A stretch of 63,861 bases of DNA from the NCBI GenBank assembly GCA_937928635.1, contig CALFWM010000032.1, positions 1-63,861 of the forward strand. Reading direction: 5' to 3'. A model generated the notes under the pieces. It had not been told where the DNA came from, did no database searches, and was given only the letters and a program-made list of their open reading frames with translations. Source of the DNA: an uncultured Sulfitobacter sp. GTDB taxonomy: Bacteria > Pseudomonadota > Alphaproteobacteria > Rhodobacterales > Rhodobacteraceae. The translations under genes were made by a program, and so were the position numbers. Position 1 is the stretch's first letter. Each line of letters begins with the position of its first letter. Shown piece by piece: positions 37,481 through 45,879 of this stretch.

Positions 37481-37860
37481 ATATTTCAGAGGCCGCTGCC
37501 AGCGCAGGATTGCCCGCAAAGACAATCCGATATTACGAAGACATCGGTTTGCTGCACCCTGCGCGCGATGCCAACGGATACCGCCGGTTTTCCGACAATG
37601 ACCTGCACAAACTGACGTTTCTGGCACGTGCCCGGGGGTTGGGGTTTTCGATTGAGGACTGCCGGAGGCTGTTGGCCCTGTGGGAGGATCAGGAGCGTGC
37701 AAGTGCCGATGTGCGGCAGTTGGCCAGCGCACATTTGCAAGGGATTGAGGCCAAAATTGCAGACCTCAGGGCGATGCACGACACCCTGTCTGATCTGGTG
37801 CAACGCTGTGCCGGAGACAATCGACCGGATTGCCCGATCCTGAATTCACTGCAAAGCTGA
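37477..37860 (+). CDS. cueR: CueR, MerR-family copper-responsive regulator
   Basis: 127 residues. The MerR helix-turn-helix reads [24 protein letters not shown], followed by the dimerisation helix, and the C-terminal metal loop [11 protein letters not shown], the two-Cys pattern of CueR sensors for monovalent metals. It would bind the 19-bp-spacer promoter upstream of copA. It overlaps copA by 4 bases. Confidence 0.92.
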   Translation: MNISEAAASAGLPAKTIRYYEDIGLLHPARDANGYRRFSDNDLHKLTFLARARGLGFSIEDCRRLLALWEDQERASADVRQLASAHLQGIEAKIADLRAMHDTLSDLVQRCAGDNRPDCPILNSLQS

Positions 37861-37862
37861 CG

Positions 37863-38630
37863 CTAGCTGTGTCCTTCAAAACAGCGCAATTCGATCCCGG
37901 CTGTCTTTAACGTGTCGCGCACCGATCCTGCGATCTGGACGGCCTCAGCAGTGTCGCCATGCAGGCAGATCGTGTCGATCCGGGTGGGGATATGTTTGCC
38001 GCTTTCGGTGATAATGGCACCGGCCTGCACCATTTCAACCATGCGTTTGCCTGCCAGTGCAGCGTCATGGATCACCGCGCCGGGTTTTGAGCGATCCACC
38101 AGCGTCGCATCGTCGTTATAAGCGCGGTCAGCGAAAATCTCTCCGGCCCATTGGCAGCCCAGCCGCTCAACTGCGCGCTGATGGGCGGTGGCGGCCAGCA
38201 CCATGATGATCAGGTCCGGGTCAACGCTCAGCGCGGCCTGATAAAGGTCATAGGCCATCTCCTCATCTTCCGAGGCCATGTTGGAAATCGCACCATGCAG
38301 TTTCATGTGGCGCACTTTTGCCCCCAGACTGCGGGCCATGCCAAGGCTGGCGGCCACCTGATAGCGGATCTGGTTTTGTAAGGTCGCGCGGGGCACATGC
38401 ATGCGGTTGCGCCCAAACCCCGCGATGTCCATGAAACCGGGGTGCGCGCCGATGCCAACGTTGTTTTGATGCGCCAGCGTCATGGTTGCGGCCATCACAT
38501 CCGCGTCGCCCGCGTGCCCGCCACAGGCGATATTGGCAGAGGTTACGATGTTCAGCAGGGCGGCATCATCACCCATCTTCCAGGGGCCAAAGCTCTCCCC
38601 CATGTCGGCGTTCAGATCAACAAAAGCCAT
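37863..38630 (-). CDS. pxpA: 5-oxoprolinase subunit A (LamB/YcsF family)
   Basis: 255 residues. The family signature DLNADMGESFGPW opens the protein and SANIACGGHAGD follows, with KLHGAISN and EIFADRAY. PxpA with PxpB and PxpC hydrolyses 5-oxoproline to glutamate using ATP. It is the last gene of the minus-strand operon; pxpC ends 3 bases upstream. Confidence 0.93.
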   Translation of the reverse strand: MAFVDLNADMGESFGPWKMGDDAALLNIVTSANIACGGHAGDADVMAATMTLAHQNNVGIGAHPGFMDIAGFGRNRMHVPRATLQNQIRYQVAASLGMARSLGAKVRHMKLHGAISNMASEDEEMAYDLYQAALSVDPDLIIMVLAATAHQRAVERLGCQWAGEIFADRAYNDDATLVDRSKPGAVIHDAALAGKRMVEMVQAGAIITESGKHIPTRIDTICLHGDTAEAVQIAGSVRDTLKTAGIELRCFEGHS

Positions 38631-38633
38631 GGC

Positions 38634-39662
38634 TTAGCTCTCCTTTTCAAAGGGATTGGCGGTGGCAGATATGGCACCGCTGATCAGTTGATATCCCACC
38701 AGATCGCGGATGCTGGCCGGGTCCCGCACGAGCGGCGTCACGCGGCCCGGCAACGCCCGGAGCGTGTTCAGATGCCGGGTTTGCAGATCGACCGCCATGT
38801 CCAGATCAACGAATTCAAACCGCAGGGGGGTGCCCGCCTGCAACTGGGCAATGCGCGGCAAATCACAGGGGATCACCGTGCCGATGCGGGGATAGCCGCC
38901 GGTGGTCTGGCATTCAAACATCAGCACAAAAGGTGCGCCATCGCCCGCGATCTGGATGTCGCCCGGCACCACAACCTCAGAAACAATCGACAGGGCATCA
39001 CCGGTTGCGAAACCCGCATCGTCAAACCCCATGCGCACCCCCATGCGGTTGGCACGCGGGTCCCGTTTGAACGTGGTTTCAGCAAACCGGGCGCGGGTGG
39101 CCGCGTCAAAATCATCGGTCTGCATGGAAGCCACATAGCGCACCACGCCCCCGTCAAATCGGTTTTCCGGGGTCAGGGTCAGGGCGACCTGAGTGCCCGT
39201 ATCCGCACCAATCGGCAGCGTATCGCCCGTGGCCAGCAACTGGCCCACGCCCGCGCGCAGGTGGCTGGCGCGCGATCCCATGACAGGGGCGATGTCAACG
39301 CCGCCGCCCAGATGCAGATAGCCATAACTGCCGTTTCGGGCACCTCCGATGCTCAGCGTGGCACCCGCAGGCAACAGGTGGCTGGCGTTCCAGACGACCG
39401 CATTGCCGTTAATGCTGGCGGCCATGACCGCCCCTGTCAGGGCGATCCGTGTATCCTGATCCGCCGTAAACACACCGCCCGATCCGGCCATTTCAATGGC
39501 GGCCAGGACGGCAGGCTGGCCAAGCAATGCGGCACCCTCAGCAAGGGCGATTTCATCCATGGCCCCGGCCACGGTCAGCCCTTGAGCGCGATACCCGGGG
39601 CGGCCACGGTCTTGCACGCTCATCGCGGGGCCCGCCTGAACGATGTGTAACCTGCCGCTCAT
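38634..39662 (-). CDS. pxpC: 5-oxoprolinase subunit C (KipA/biotin-dependent carboxyltransferase fold)
   Basis: 342 residues. Family marks are VQAGPAMSVQDRGRPGYRAQG at the start, GYLHLGGGVDI, ANRMGVRMGF and FECQTTGGYPRIGTVIPCDL. It overlaps pxpB by 4 bases. The antisense open frame over this gene is a codon-bias shadow. Confidence 0.93.
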   Translation of the reverse strand: MSGRLHIVQAGPAMSVQDRGRPGYRAQGLTVAGAMDEIALAEGAALLGQPAVLAAIEMAGSGGVFTADQDTRIALTGAVMAASINGNAVVWNASHLLPAGATLSIGGARNGSYGYLHLGGGVDIAPVMGSRASHLRAGVGQLLATGDTLPIGADTGTQVALTLTPENRFDGGVVRYVASMQTDDFDAATRARFAETTFKRDPRANRMGVRMGFDDAGFATGDALSIVSEVVVPGDIQIAGDGAPFVLMFECQTTGGYPRIGTVIPCDLPRIAQLQAGTPLRFEFVDLDMAVDLQTRHLNTLRALPGRVTPLVRDPASIRDLVGYQLISGAISATANPFEKES

Positions 39663-40396
39663 CCCAAAGCCTCGGCTGTTGCACCGCCATTGCCTGCGGT
39701 GTCTTGTATCAGGATGCGGTCATATTCGGCGCGGCTGATGGAGGGAAATATCAGTTCATCCCCCGGAGAGAGCGCAAAGGGCGTGGCCCGTTCCTGCTGG
39801 AAATTGCGGAACGCGGTTTGCCCAATATGGCGCCACCCAGTGGGGGAGGTATTGGTGAAAATGATCAACTGTTTGATTGCGATCACCAGAGAGCCGGGGG
39901 GAACAGCGCCGGTCAACTCCGTCTGGCGTGGGATGTTCCATGTTTCAGAGAGTTCGCCCATGTAGGGCTGGCCCGGCGCAAAGCCGATGGTCAGCACCCG
40001 CACATGCGCGGTGGAAAGCTCTGCAATCGCGTTATCAGGGTCAACACCTGCCAGCGCGGCGGCTTCTTCCAGTTGTGGGGCAAGGTCCGTGCCATAGACC
40101 GTAGGCACATGCCATAAGGTGCGCCCCGCAGGCAGGGGGGCGGCAAACCAGTCGCGGGTGGCAAGCAGATCGCGCAGTTTCTCAGCCAGGGTGTTAATTG
40201 GCTTGCTGGCAAGGTCCACCTCAATAAAGGCAGACACAAGCGAGCAGGAGCTTTCGCGCACCTCCGGCCAATCCTGCGCGGCAATCTCTGCGCGAAAGGC
40301 AAGGGCGGCGCGGTTGGCGGGTTCTGACATTGCGCCAGCAAAGGTCACCAACAGCCCGGACAGACCCACTGTGCGGATTTTTGGCCAGTCACTCAT
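39659..40396 (-). CDS. pxpB: 5-oxoprolinase subunit B (KipI family)
   Basis: About 245 residues. The family core is seen in HVPTVYGTDLAPQLEEAAA, FAPGQPYMGEL, PGSLVIAIKQLIIFTNTSPTGWRHIGQT and LSPGDELIFPSIS. The ATG 40396 overlaps the end of the transporter gene upstream by 8 bases. The N-terminus is longer than in some relatives. Confidence 0.9.
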   Translation of the reverse strand: MSDWPKIRTVGLSGLLVTFAGAMSEPANRAALAFRAEIAAQDWPEVRESSCSLVSAFIEVDLASKPINTLAEKLRDLLATRDWFAAPLPAGRTLWHVPTVYGTDLAPQLEEAAALAGVDPDNAIAELSTAHVRVLTIGFAPGQPYMGELSETWNIPRQTELTGAVPPGSLVIAIKQLIIFTNTSPTGWRHIGQTAFRNFQQERATPFALSPGDELIFPSISRAEYDRILIQDTAGNGGATAEALG

Positions 40397-41324
40397 GTGC
40401 CAATGCCCCTGCATATAGGCGCGGCAGCAGAAGCGGGGTCAGATACATCGGCAGTTGCCAACACCCGATGAAAATCATCAATGGTGCGGTGATCTCGGGC
40501 GGCAGGGCGACCAGAAAAATCGCGATGTTCCGGTTGCCCGCGCCAATGGCCAGCACACCTGCGACGGGTCGCAGGTCTGTGCGGCGCAGCATCAACAGTG
40601 TCAGCGTTTGCATCCCGTAACTGACCACAAAGGCCAGCACCGCCCAGTTGAGCACCGCAAGCGGATCGCTGCGCAACGCCGGGTTCAGGGCGGCCATCAG
40701 CCCCACAACGATCAGCGAAAATGCAAGAACCGACAGCCCATCCAGCGCCTTGATCTGACCGGCGCTGGGCGTGGGAAAGAACTGGGCGCGCAGGGCAAAC
40801 CCGATGCCCGTTGCCACCAGGATCACCACCAGCAGTTTGAGGGCGGCCATGATCACGTCGATTGGATCGCCCAGTTGGGGCAGCACCCAAAGCACCGGCA
40901 AAACGGTCAGCGGAAAGGCGGCGGTGCCCAACACCAGTATTTGCATCATGCGCCCGGCATCCAGTCGCATCAGCAGCGCCAGATTGACGCTGCCCGTGAT
41001 TGCAGGGGCCGCGCAGACCAGCACCACCGCCAGCGCGCCGGGCGTCAGCATCAGGCCAAGCGTGCTGAGGATACCAAACAACAACAGAGGCAAAACCGTC
41101 TGCAATACGACCACAGACCCAAGCCCCCAGCGCAAATCGGTGATGGCACCGGTGGCGGCGCGGTGCCCGATGCGCAGCGCGGTTGTCACCAGCAGGCCCG
41201 CCACCATGTGGGGCAGCCATGGCACCATCGCCCCGGCAATGCCCGGCAGTAGGATGCCGCCCAATAGCCCAAGGATCAGGCACAGCCGCGCGTGGGTCGA
41301 GGCGAGCCAGAGCAGGTGATGCAT
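40389..41324 (-). CDS. BASS-family (bile acid:sodium symporter-like) transporter
   Basis: 311 residues and about nine to ten hydrophobic helices. The fold resembles the BASS family: VCAAPAITGSVNLALLMRLDAG and IGAGNRNIAIFLVAL lie where the two crossing helices of these carriers occur. Its place between the TRAP genes and pxpBCA suggests it moves 5-oxoproline, a related acid or a product. The substrate is not known. Confidence 0.75.
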   Translation of the reverse strand: MHHLLWLASTHARLCLILGLLGGILLPGIAGAMVPWLPHMVAGLLVTTALRIGHRAATGAITDLRWGLGSVVVLQTVLPLLLFGILSTLGLMLTPGALAVVLVCAAPAITGSVNLALLMRLDAGRMMQILVLGTAAFPLTVLPVLWVLPQLGDPIDVIMAALKLLVVILVATGIGFALRAQFFPTPSAGQIKALDGLSVLAFSLIVVGLMAALNPALRSDPLAVLNWAVLAFVVSYGMQTLTLLMLRRTDLRPVAGVLAIGAGNRNIAIFLVALPPEITAPLMIFIGCWQLPMYLTPLLLPRLYAGALAHE

Positions 41325-41342
41325 GGGGTGCTCCGATCACGG

Positions 41343-42647
41343 TCAGCGTTGTCGGATGTTGTCGGGCAACCATGTCGCGATCTCGGGGAACCAGATCAGC
41401 ACAAAGACCATCAAGACCATGATGCCAAACATCGGCAAAGCGGCTTTGGTGATGTATCCCATGTCGTGATCCGTCATACCTTGCAGCACGAATAGGTTAA
41501 ACCCGATAGGCGGGGTGATCTGCGCCATTTCGATCACGACGACCACAAAGATACCAAACCAGATCAGGTCAATCCCGGCCCCGCGCACCATAGGTTCGAC
41601 CACGGCCATGGTCAGTACGATGGCGGAAATCCCATCCAGGAACATGCCCAGAATGATGTAAAACACCAGCAGGGCCATCAGCAATTGAAACTTGGTCAGC
41701 TCCATCGCCGCAATGCCATCGGCCAGCGCGCGGGGCAGGCCGGTGAACCCCATGGAGAGCTTCAAAAACGCAGCACCGGCAAGGATCAAGGCAATCATCG
41801 CAGAAGTCCGGGTGGCCCCCATCAGGCTTTCGCGAAAGCTGGTCCAGCTCAGTGAGCCCTGAAACAGCGCCAGCACCAGCGCGCCGATCACACCAATCGC
41901 CGCCGCCTCTGTCGCGGTGGCATAGCCGCCATACATGGAGCCGATCACAACCGTGATCAGTGCAAAGACCGGCAACAAAAACCGCGAGTTGGCGACCTTT
42001 TGACGAAAGGACATCCCGGTTTCGACCCTAGGGTTCCAGTCTTTGGAGGCGAAGGAAATGATCGCCACATAGGCCATGAACATGCCCGCCAACACGAGGC
42101 CCGGGAACACGCCCGCAAAGAACAGTTTGGTGATGCTTTCATTGACCGTTACGCCATAAACGATCAGTGCCAGCGACGGCGGGATCATCAGACCCAGCGT
42201 GGCAGCGCCCGCCAGCGTGCCGATCACCATGTTTTCAGGATAGTTGCGCGCGCGCAGTTCCGGGATCGACATTTTGCCCACGGTGGTCAGCGTCGCCGCA
42301 GAAGACCCCGAAACCGCAGCAAAGACCGTGCAAGACACGATATTGGTGTGCACCAACCCGCCCGGCAGGCGTGCGAGCCACGGTGACAGGCCTTTGAACA
42401 TGTCTTCGGATAATCGCGTTCGATAGAGGATTTCCCCCATCCAGATGAACAGCGGCAAGGCGGTCAGCGTCCAGCTGGAGGACGACGCCCAGATCGTGGT
42501 GATCATCGTGTCACCCACCGGGCGGGTCGTAAACAGCTCCATCCCGACCCAGGCCACACCCATCAGGGCAAGGCCAACCCAGACGCCCGTGCCCAGTAAT
42601 AAGAACAACACAAAGAGGAAAAGGATGATCGCGTAAAGCTCTGTCAT
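41343..42647 (-). CDS. TRAP transporter large permease (DctM type)
   Basis: 434 residues with about twelve membrane helices. Family features are FAAVSGSSAATLTTVGKM, GTLAGAATLGLMIPPSLALIVYG, SPTEAAAIGV-like ATEAAAIGVIGALV, and ITPPIGFNLFVLQG. The ATG 42647 has TAGGA upstream and follows the DctQ stop by 4 bases. It forms a complete TRAP system with the two genes upstream. Confidence 0.92.
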   Translation of the reverse strand: MTELYAIILFLFVLFLLLGTGVWVGLALMGVAWVGMELFTTRPVGDTMITTIWASSSSWTLTALPLFIWMGEILYRTRLSEDMFKGLSPWLARLPGGLVHTNIVSCTVFAAVSGSSAATLTTVGKMSIPELRARNYPENMVIGTLAGAATLGLMIPPSLALIVYGVTVNESITKLFFAGVFPGLVLAGMFMAYVAIISFASKDWNPRVETGMSFRQKVANSRFLLPVFALITVVIGSMYGGYATATEAAAIGVIGALVLALFQGSLSWTSFRESLMGATRTSAMIALILAGAAFLKLSMGFTGLPRALADGIAAMELTKFQLLMALLVFYIILGMFLDGISAIVLTMAVVEPMVRGAGIDLIWFGIFVVVVIEMAQITPPIGFNLFVLQGMTDHDMGYITKAALPMFGIMVLMVFVLIWFPEIATWLPDNIRQR

Positions 42648-42651
42648 GGTC

Positions 42652-43176
42652 CTATTCCCCGTATGTTTCTTCGACGATGTCACGTTTGATACGGTGATCG
42701 CCCGTGCGCAGCACGCTGATGAGATTGTCCGTCAGTGCGATGGCCAGCAGACCACCGCCAAAGACCATAACGGATTGCGGGATCCACATCAGAACGGCAT
42801 CTTGCCCCTGACTCTTTTCGTTGAACTTCCACGACCAATAGACAAACCAATAGGCGTAGTAGGTGAAATACCACGCGGTGGCGGCTGCAACGATAAAACA
42901 CCAGATTTCCAGTATGCGGCGCATGGCGGGTTGAACGGCATTCAGCAAGATCGAGACCCGAATATGCGCGCCGCGATTGAGGGCATTTGCAAAGGCCAGA
43001 AAACTGGCCGCGGCCATCGCATAGCCCGCGTAGTTTGGGGCACCGGGAAAGACCTCTCCGGTCCAGCGGGCCAGCATTTGCAGCACAATCAGGGCCAGAA
43101 TGGCGATCAGGCAGAGTGATGCAAGAACCCCGGCCAGCGTGTAAAGAAAGTCAAGCGTGCGTCGAATGAGGATCAC
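42652..43176 (-). CDS. TRAP transporter small permease (DctQ type)
   Basis: 174 residues, four membrane helices with the usual RGAHIRVSIL motif after helix two (here NRGAHIRVSILLNAV). The GTG 43176 has GGAG 9 bases upstream. A 263-base gap before it holds an intercistronic hairpin. Confidence 0.88.
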   Translation of the reverse strand: MILIRRTLDFLYTLAGVLASLCLIAILALIVLQMLARWTGEVFPGAPNYAGYAMAAASFLAFANALNRGAHIRVSILLNAVQPAMRRILEIWCFIVAAATAWYFTYYAYWFVYWSWKFNEKSQGQDAVLMWIPQSVMVFGGGLLAIALTDNLISVLRTGDHRIKRDIVEETYGE

Positions 43177-43406
43177 ATTTTCACTCCGGTAGAAATCAGG
43201 CTGGGCATGGGTACGTCATCACTGCTGTCCGTGCGGTAGGGTGCTGTGGCGGAATTGAATTGATGCTTAGGCCGTGCGCGGCAAAGAGTTTTCCGCAAAG
43301 ACCGGACTGCGCAAGGGCGTGCCGTCTGGGTGGCGCATAAGCCCGCAGGGGCATCCCAACCATCACGTTGCGCGGAGGTGAAATCATCAAGTGTCATAAG
43401 TGTATG

Positions 43407-43430
43407 GTGGGGCCACATTTGCGGCCCCAC
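43407..43430 (-). other. intercistronic hairpin after the TRAP binding-protein gene
   Basis: A perfect 8-bp stem GTGGGGCC/GGCCCCAC with an 8-base loop lies just beyond the binding-protein stop. It lacks a T run, so it is more likely a transcript-stabilising or partial-attenuation hairpin that keeps binding protein in excess of the permease. The remaining gap to 43176 shows no gene. Confidence 0.6.
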
Positions 43431-43439
43431 GCCCTTTGG

Positions 43440-44429
43440 TTACTTCATGCCTTTGTAGGCATCGACCAGCGCCTGACCTTCGGCACCAGCGGCTTCCATC
43501 CATTCGGCTGTCATGGTTTCACCGACTTTGAGTAGTTCACCCATCAGTTTGTCACCGGCTGGGCCAACTGTCATGCCGCCAGCGGCCAGACCGTCCATGG
43601 TGAATTGTGTGTAGGCCTTGGAGGCTTCCAGCCCACGTGCCGCTGCTTCTTCAGAGCAGGCTGTGATCGCCGCTTTGTTGGCGCCAGACACACCGGCCCA
43701 AACGCCCGCGTTCACCATCACGTAGTTGCGTGGCAGCCAGGAGTTCACCTCGTAGAAATGGCTCAGGCTTTCCCAGACCTTGCGATCATAGCCCGTGGCC
43801 CCTGACGAGACCATTGATTCAGCAACACCTGTTGCAAAGGCCTGTGAAATCTCAGCCGCTTCAATCGTGACAGGCAGCATGCCGGTCAGTTCCGCCAGAC
43901 GGCTGGTGGTGTTGTTGTAGGAGCGGAACTTGAGGCCCTCCATGTCGGCAACGGAGTTTACTTCCTTGTTGAAGTAGAGGCCCTGCGGAGGCCATGGCAC
44001 GGCATAGAGCAGCTCCAGACCCTGCTCCTCCAGCAGCGCTTCAATCTTTGGTTTGGCTGCTTTGTACAGAATATCGCTTTCCTCAAACGATGGGGCCAGG
44101 AACGGGATGTTGTCATAGCCAAAGATGGCGCTTTCGTTCTGGTGGCCAGACAGCAGACGCTCGCCAATCTGAACCTGACCGGTCTGGATCGCACGTTTGA
44201 TGTCAGCACCGGCAAACAGGGAACCACCTGCGTGCACGGTGATGTCGATCTCGCCATTGGTGCCGGCGCGCACGCAATCGGCAAAGGTCACGCCATTTTC
44301 GGAGTGGAAGTTGGAGGCTGAATAGGCCATTGGCATGTCCCACTTTTCAGCAGCCATGGCAGGCAGTGCGGCGGTCAGCGCCACAGCAGCAGTGGCCGCA
44401 GAGGCCATCAGTTTTGTTGTCAGTTTCAT
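43440..44429 (-). CDS. TRAP transporter substrate-binding protein (DctP type)
   Basis: 329 residues. Signal peptide to about AMAAE, then EKWDMPMAYSASNFHSENG. The binding fold includes GGSLFAGADIKRAIQTGQVQIGE, the conserved Arg in GLKFRSYNNTTSRLAELTG that contacts the ligand carboxylate, and EISQAFATGVAESMVSSGA. The ligand is an organic acid or amino acid; the neighbouring DadA-like and 5-oxoprolinase genes point to an amino-acid derivative. Confidence 0.92.
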   Translation of the reverse strand: MKLTTKLMASAATAAVALTAALPAMAAEKWDMPMAYSASNFHSENGVTFADCVRAGTNGEIDITVHAGGSLFAGADIKRAIQTGQVQIGERLLSGHQNESAIFGYDNIPFLAPSFEESDILYKAAKPKIEALLEEQGLELLYAVPWPPQGLYFNKEVNSVADMEGLKFRSYNNTTSRLAELTGMLPVTIEAAEISQAFATGVAESMVSSGATGYDRKVWESLSHFYEVNSWLPRNYVMVNAGVWAGVSGANKAAITACSEEAAARGLEASKAYTQFTMDGLAAGGMTVGPAGDKLMGELLKVGETMTAEWMEAAGAEGQALVDAYKGMK

Positions 44430-44460
44430 TGTTATTTCTCCCAGTTGGTAGTGTCTCAGC

Positions 44461-45699
44461 TTATGAAAAGCGCTGAGGGTGATAGGTGGTCATATCAAGG
44501 TTTGTTGGTTGACCCGTTATCAGTCCGGCGACCAGTCGGCCTGTTTTTGGCCCGCCCGTCAAGCCAATATGGTGGTGCCCAAAGGCCGTGAAGACACGAC
44601 TTTGACCAACTTCGCCGATCAAGGGCAGGCTATCACTGGGGGCGGGTCGGTGCCCCAGCCATTCAATCTCGCGGGTCGCCTTGAGGTGCGGAAAGGCCGC
44701 TGCCGCTTGCCTGCGCAATAGGGCCAGCGGACCTTTTGAGGGGCCACGTTCCAGCCCGCCAAATTCAACCACCCCTGCACAGCGCAGCCCTTGGACCATC
44801 GGCGTGGCGACAAATTTGCCGCTGGCGATCATCATCGGGCGGGTCGGCCCGCCGGACGCGTTTTCAAAGACGATATGATAGCCGCGTTCTGATTCTAGCG
44901 GTACATTCAGGCCCAGCTTTTTCATCAGGGGTTTTGACCACACGCCTGTGGCCAGAACCACGTCATCACAGGGCACGTTGCCCGCAGTTGTCTGAACCGC
45001 AGTGACCGCACCGTCTGTCAGATCAAAGTCCTTGACCTCGGCTGTGTGGATGCGCCCCTCCATGCCAAGAAAGGCCTGTGCGAGGGCGGCAACATACCCG
45101 CCCGGATCGCGGATGAAACCATGGTTTTGCATGCATGCGATGCAGGTGATGTCGGGGCTAAGGTTGGGTTCGTATTCGTGGACGGCCTTGCCTTCGATCA
45201 ACTCAGGTGTAAACCCGGCATCGCGGCGCAGCTCCCAGGTGTAGCTTTCCGCATCAAAGTTGGCACGGCTGCGGTAGGCAAAGCAATAGTCGCTGTCCGT
45301 GACCCAGTCTGACAGGCCCAGATCCGTGCAAAGGCTTTTGTGTTGTTCAACGGAATCCGAGGTGATCGGGATCAATCTCGTTGCAATGCGCCGGGTGTCG
45401 CTGTCATTGGCATTGCCAAGGTATTTGCGCAACCATGGCAGCAGGCGGGGCAGGTGGCCCCATCGCATGAACAAAGGAAAATCACTGTCCATCAGCATGC
45501 CCGGTGCCTTGCGGACAAGGCCGGGTGACGTCACAGGCACCATTGCGCAGGCCGCAAGAATACCCGCATTGCCATGTGAGGTGCCAGTGCCTGGCGCGGC
45601 GCGGTCAATCAGCGTCACATCAGCCCCTGCGCGGCGCAGCCAGATCGCAGTGGAGACACCCACAATGCCCGCGCCGATCACTGCGACATGGCGGGTCAT
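44461..45699 (-). CDS. D-amino-acid dehydrogenase (DadA-like) FAD oxidoreductase
   Basis: 412 residues of the DAO fold. The FAD-binding motif VAVIGAGIVGVSTAIWLRRAG is at the N-terminus with the acidic residue of VTLIDRAAPGTGTSHGNAG, and the C-terminal GHHHIGLTGGPKTGRLVAGLI closes the flavin site. It would oxidise a D-amino acid or proline derivative with electrons to the quinone pool. ATG 45699 is required for the Rossmann start; the frame upstream is not protein-like. It is the first gene of the operon ending at pxpA and is 31 bases before the TRAP binding protein. Confidence 0.88.
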   Translation of the reverse strand: MTRHVAVIGAGIVGVSTAIWLRRAGADVTLIDRAAPGTGTSHGNAGILAACAMVPVTSPGLVRKAPGMLMDSDFPLFMRWGHLPRLLPWLRKYLGNANDSDTRRIATRLIPITSDSVEQHKSLCTDLGLSDWVTDSDYCFAYRSRANFDAESYTWELRRDAGFTPELIEGKAVHEYEPNLSPDITCIACMQNHGFIRDPGGYVAALAQAFLGMEGRIHTAEVKDFDLTDGAVTAVQTTAGNVPCDDVVLATGVWSKPLMKKLGLNVPLESERGYHIVFENASGGPTRPMMIASGKFVATPMVQGLRCAGVVEFGGLERGPSKGPLALLRRQAAAAFPHLKATREIEWLGHRPAPSDSLPLIGEVGQSRVFTAFGHHHIGLTGGPKTGRLVAGLITGQPTNLDMTTYHPQRFS

Positions 45700-45759
45700 G
45701 AACGGGTGCGTTTTGGTGAAAGCGACGGCATGGCTTGATTCCTTTTGCCGCAGTCTTTC

Positions 45760-45797
45760 ACAAATTGGCAACCTGTCAATAAAATGTTTACAAATTG
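45760..45797 (-). promoter_or_regulatory. direct repeat upstream of the DadA operon, possible operator
   Basis: The octamer ACAAATTG occurs at 45760-45767 and 45790-45797, 30 bases apart (about three helical turns), in the short gap upstream of the operon's first gene. Such spacing suits a dimeric regulator, but no regulator gene in the window can be assigned. Confidence 0.3.
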
Positions 45798-45818
45798 TCA
45801 TCGTTGTCGTTGCTCCTA

Positions 45819-45854
45819 CCAAAAAGGGCTGCGCCTTTGCAGGAGCAGCCCTTT
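45819..45854 (-). terminator. Rho-independent terminator after the GMC oxidoreductase
   Basis: On the minus strand AAAGGGCTGC and GCAGCCCTTT pair (10 bp) around a 12-base loop and are followed by a T run. It lies 25 bases beyond the oxidoreductase stop. Confidence 0.88.
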
Positions 45855-45879
45855 GGTTGGTTTGTTGTTTTGTGTGCGT

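Noticed and set aside
38397..39650. Long open frame (417 codons) on the plus strand across pxpC
   Set aside because: It lies antisense to pxpC and pxpA, both with clear family motifs; it is His/Arg-rich and low in hydrophobic residues, as expected of a codon-bias shadow in GC-rich DNA.
40393..41373. 326-codon frame on the minus strand overlapping the BASS transporter
   Set aside because: Same strand, shifted frame. The other frame gives clean membrane helices and a family match; this one is Ala/Arg/Pro-rich without structure.
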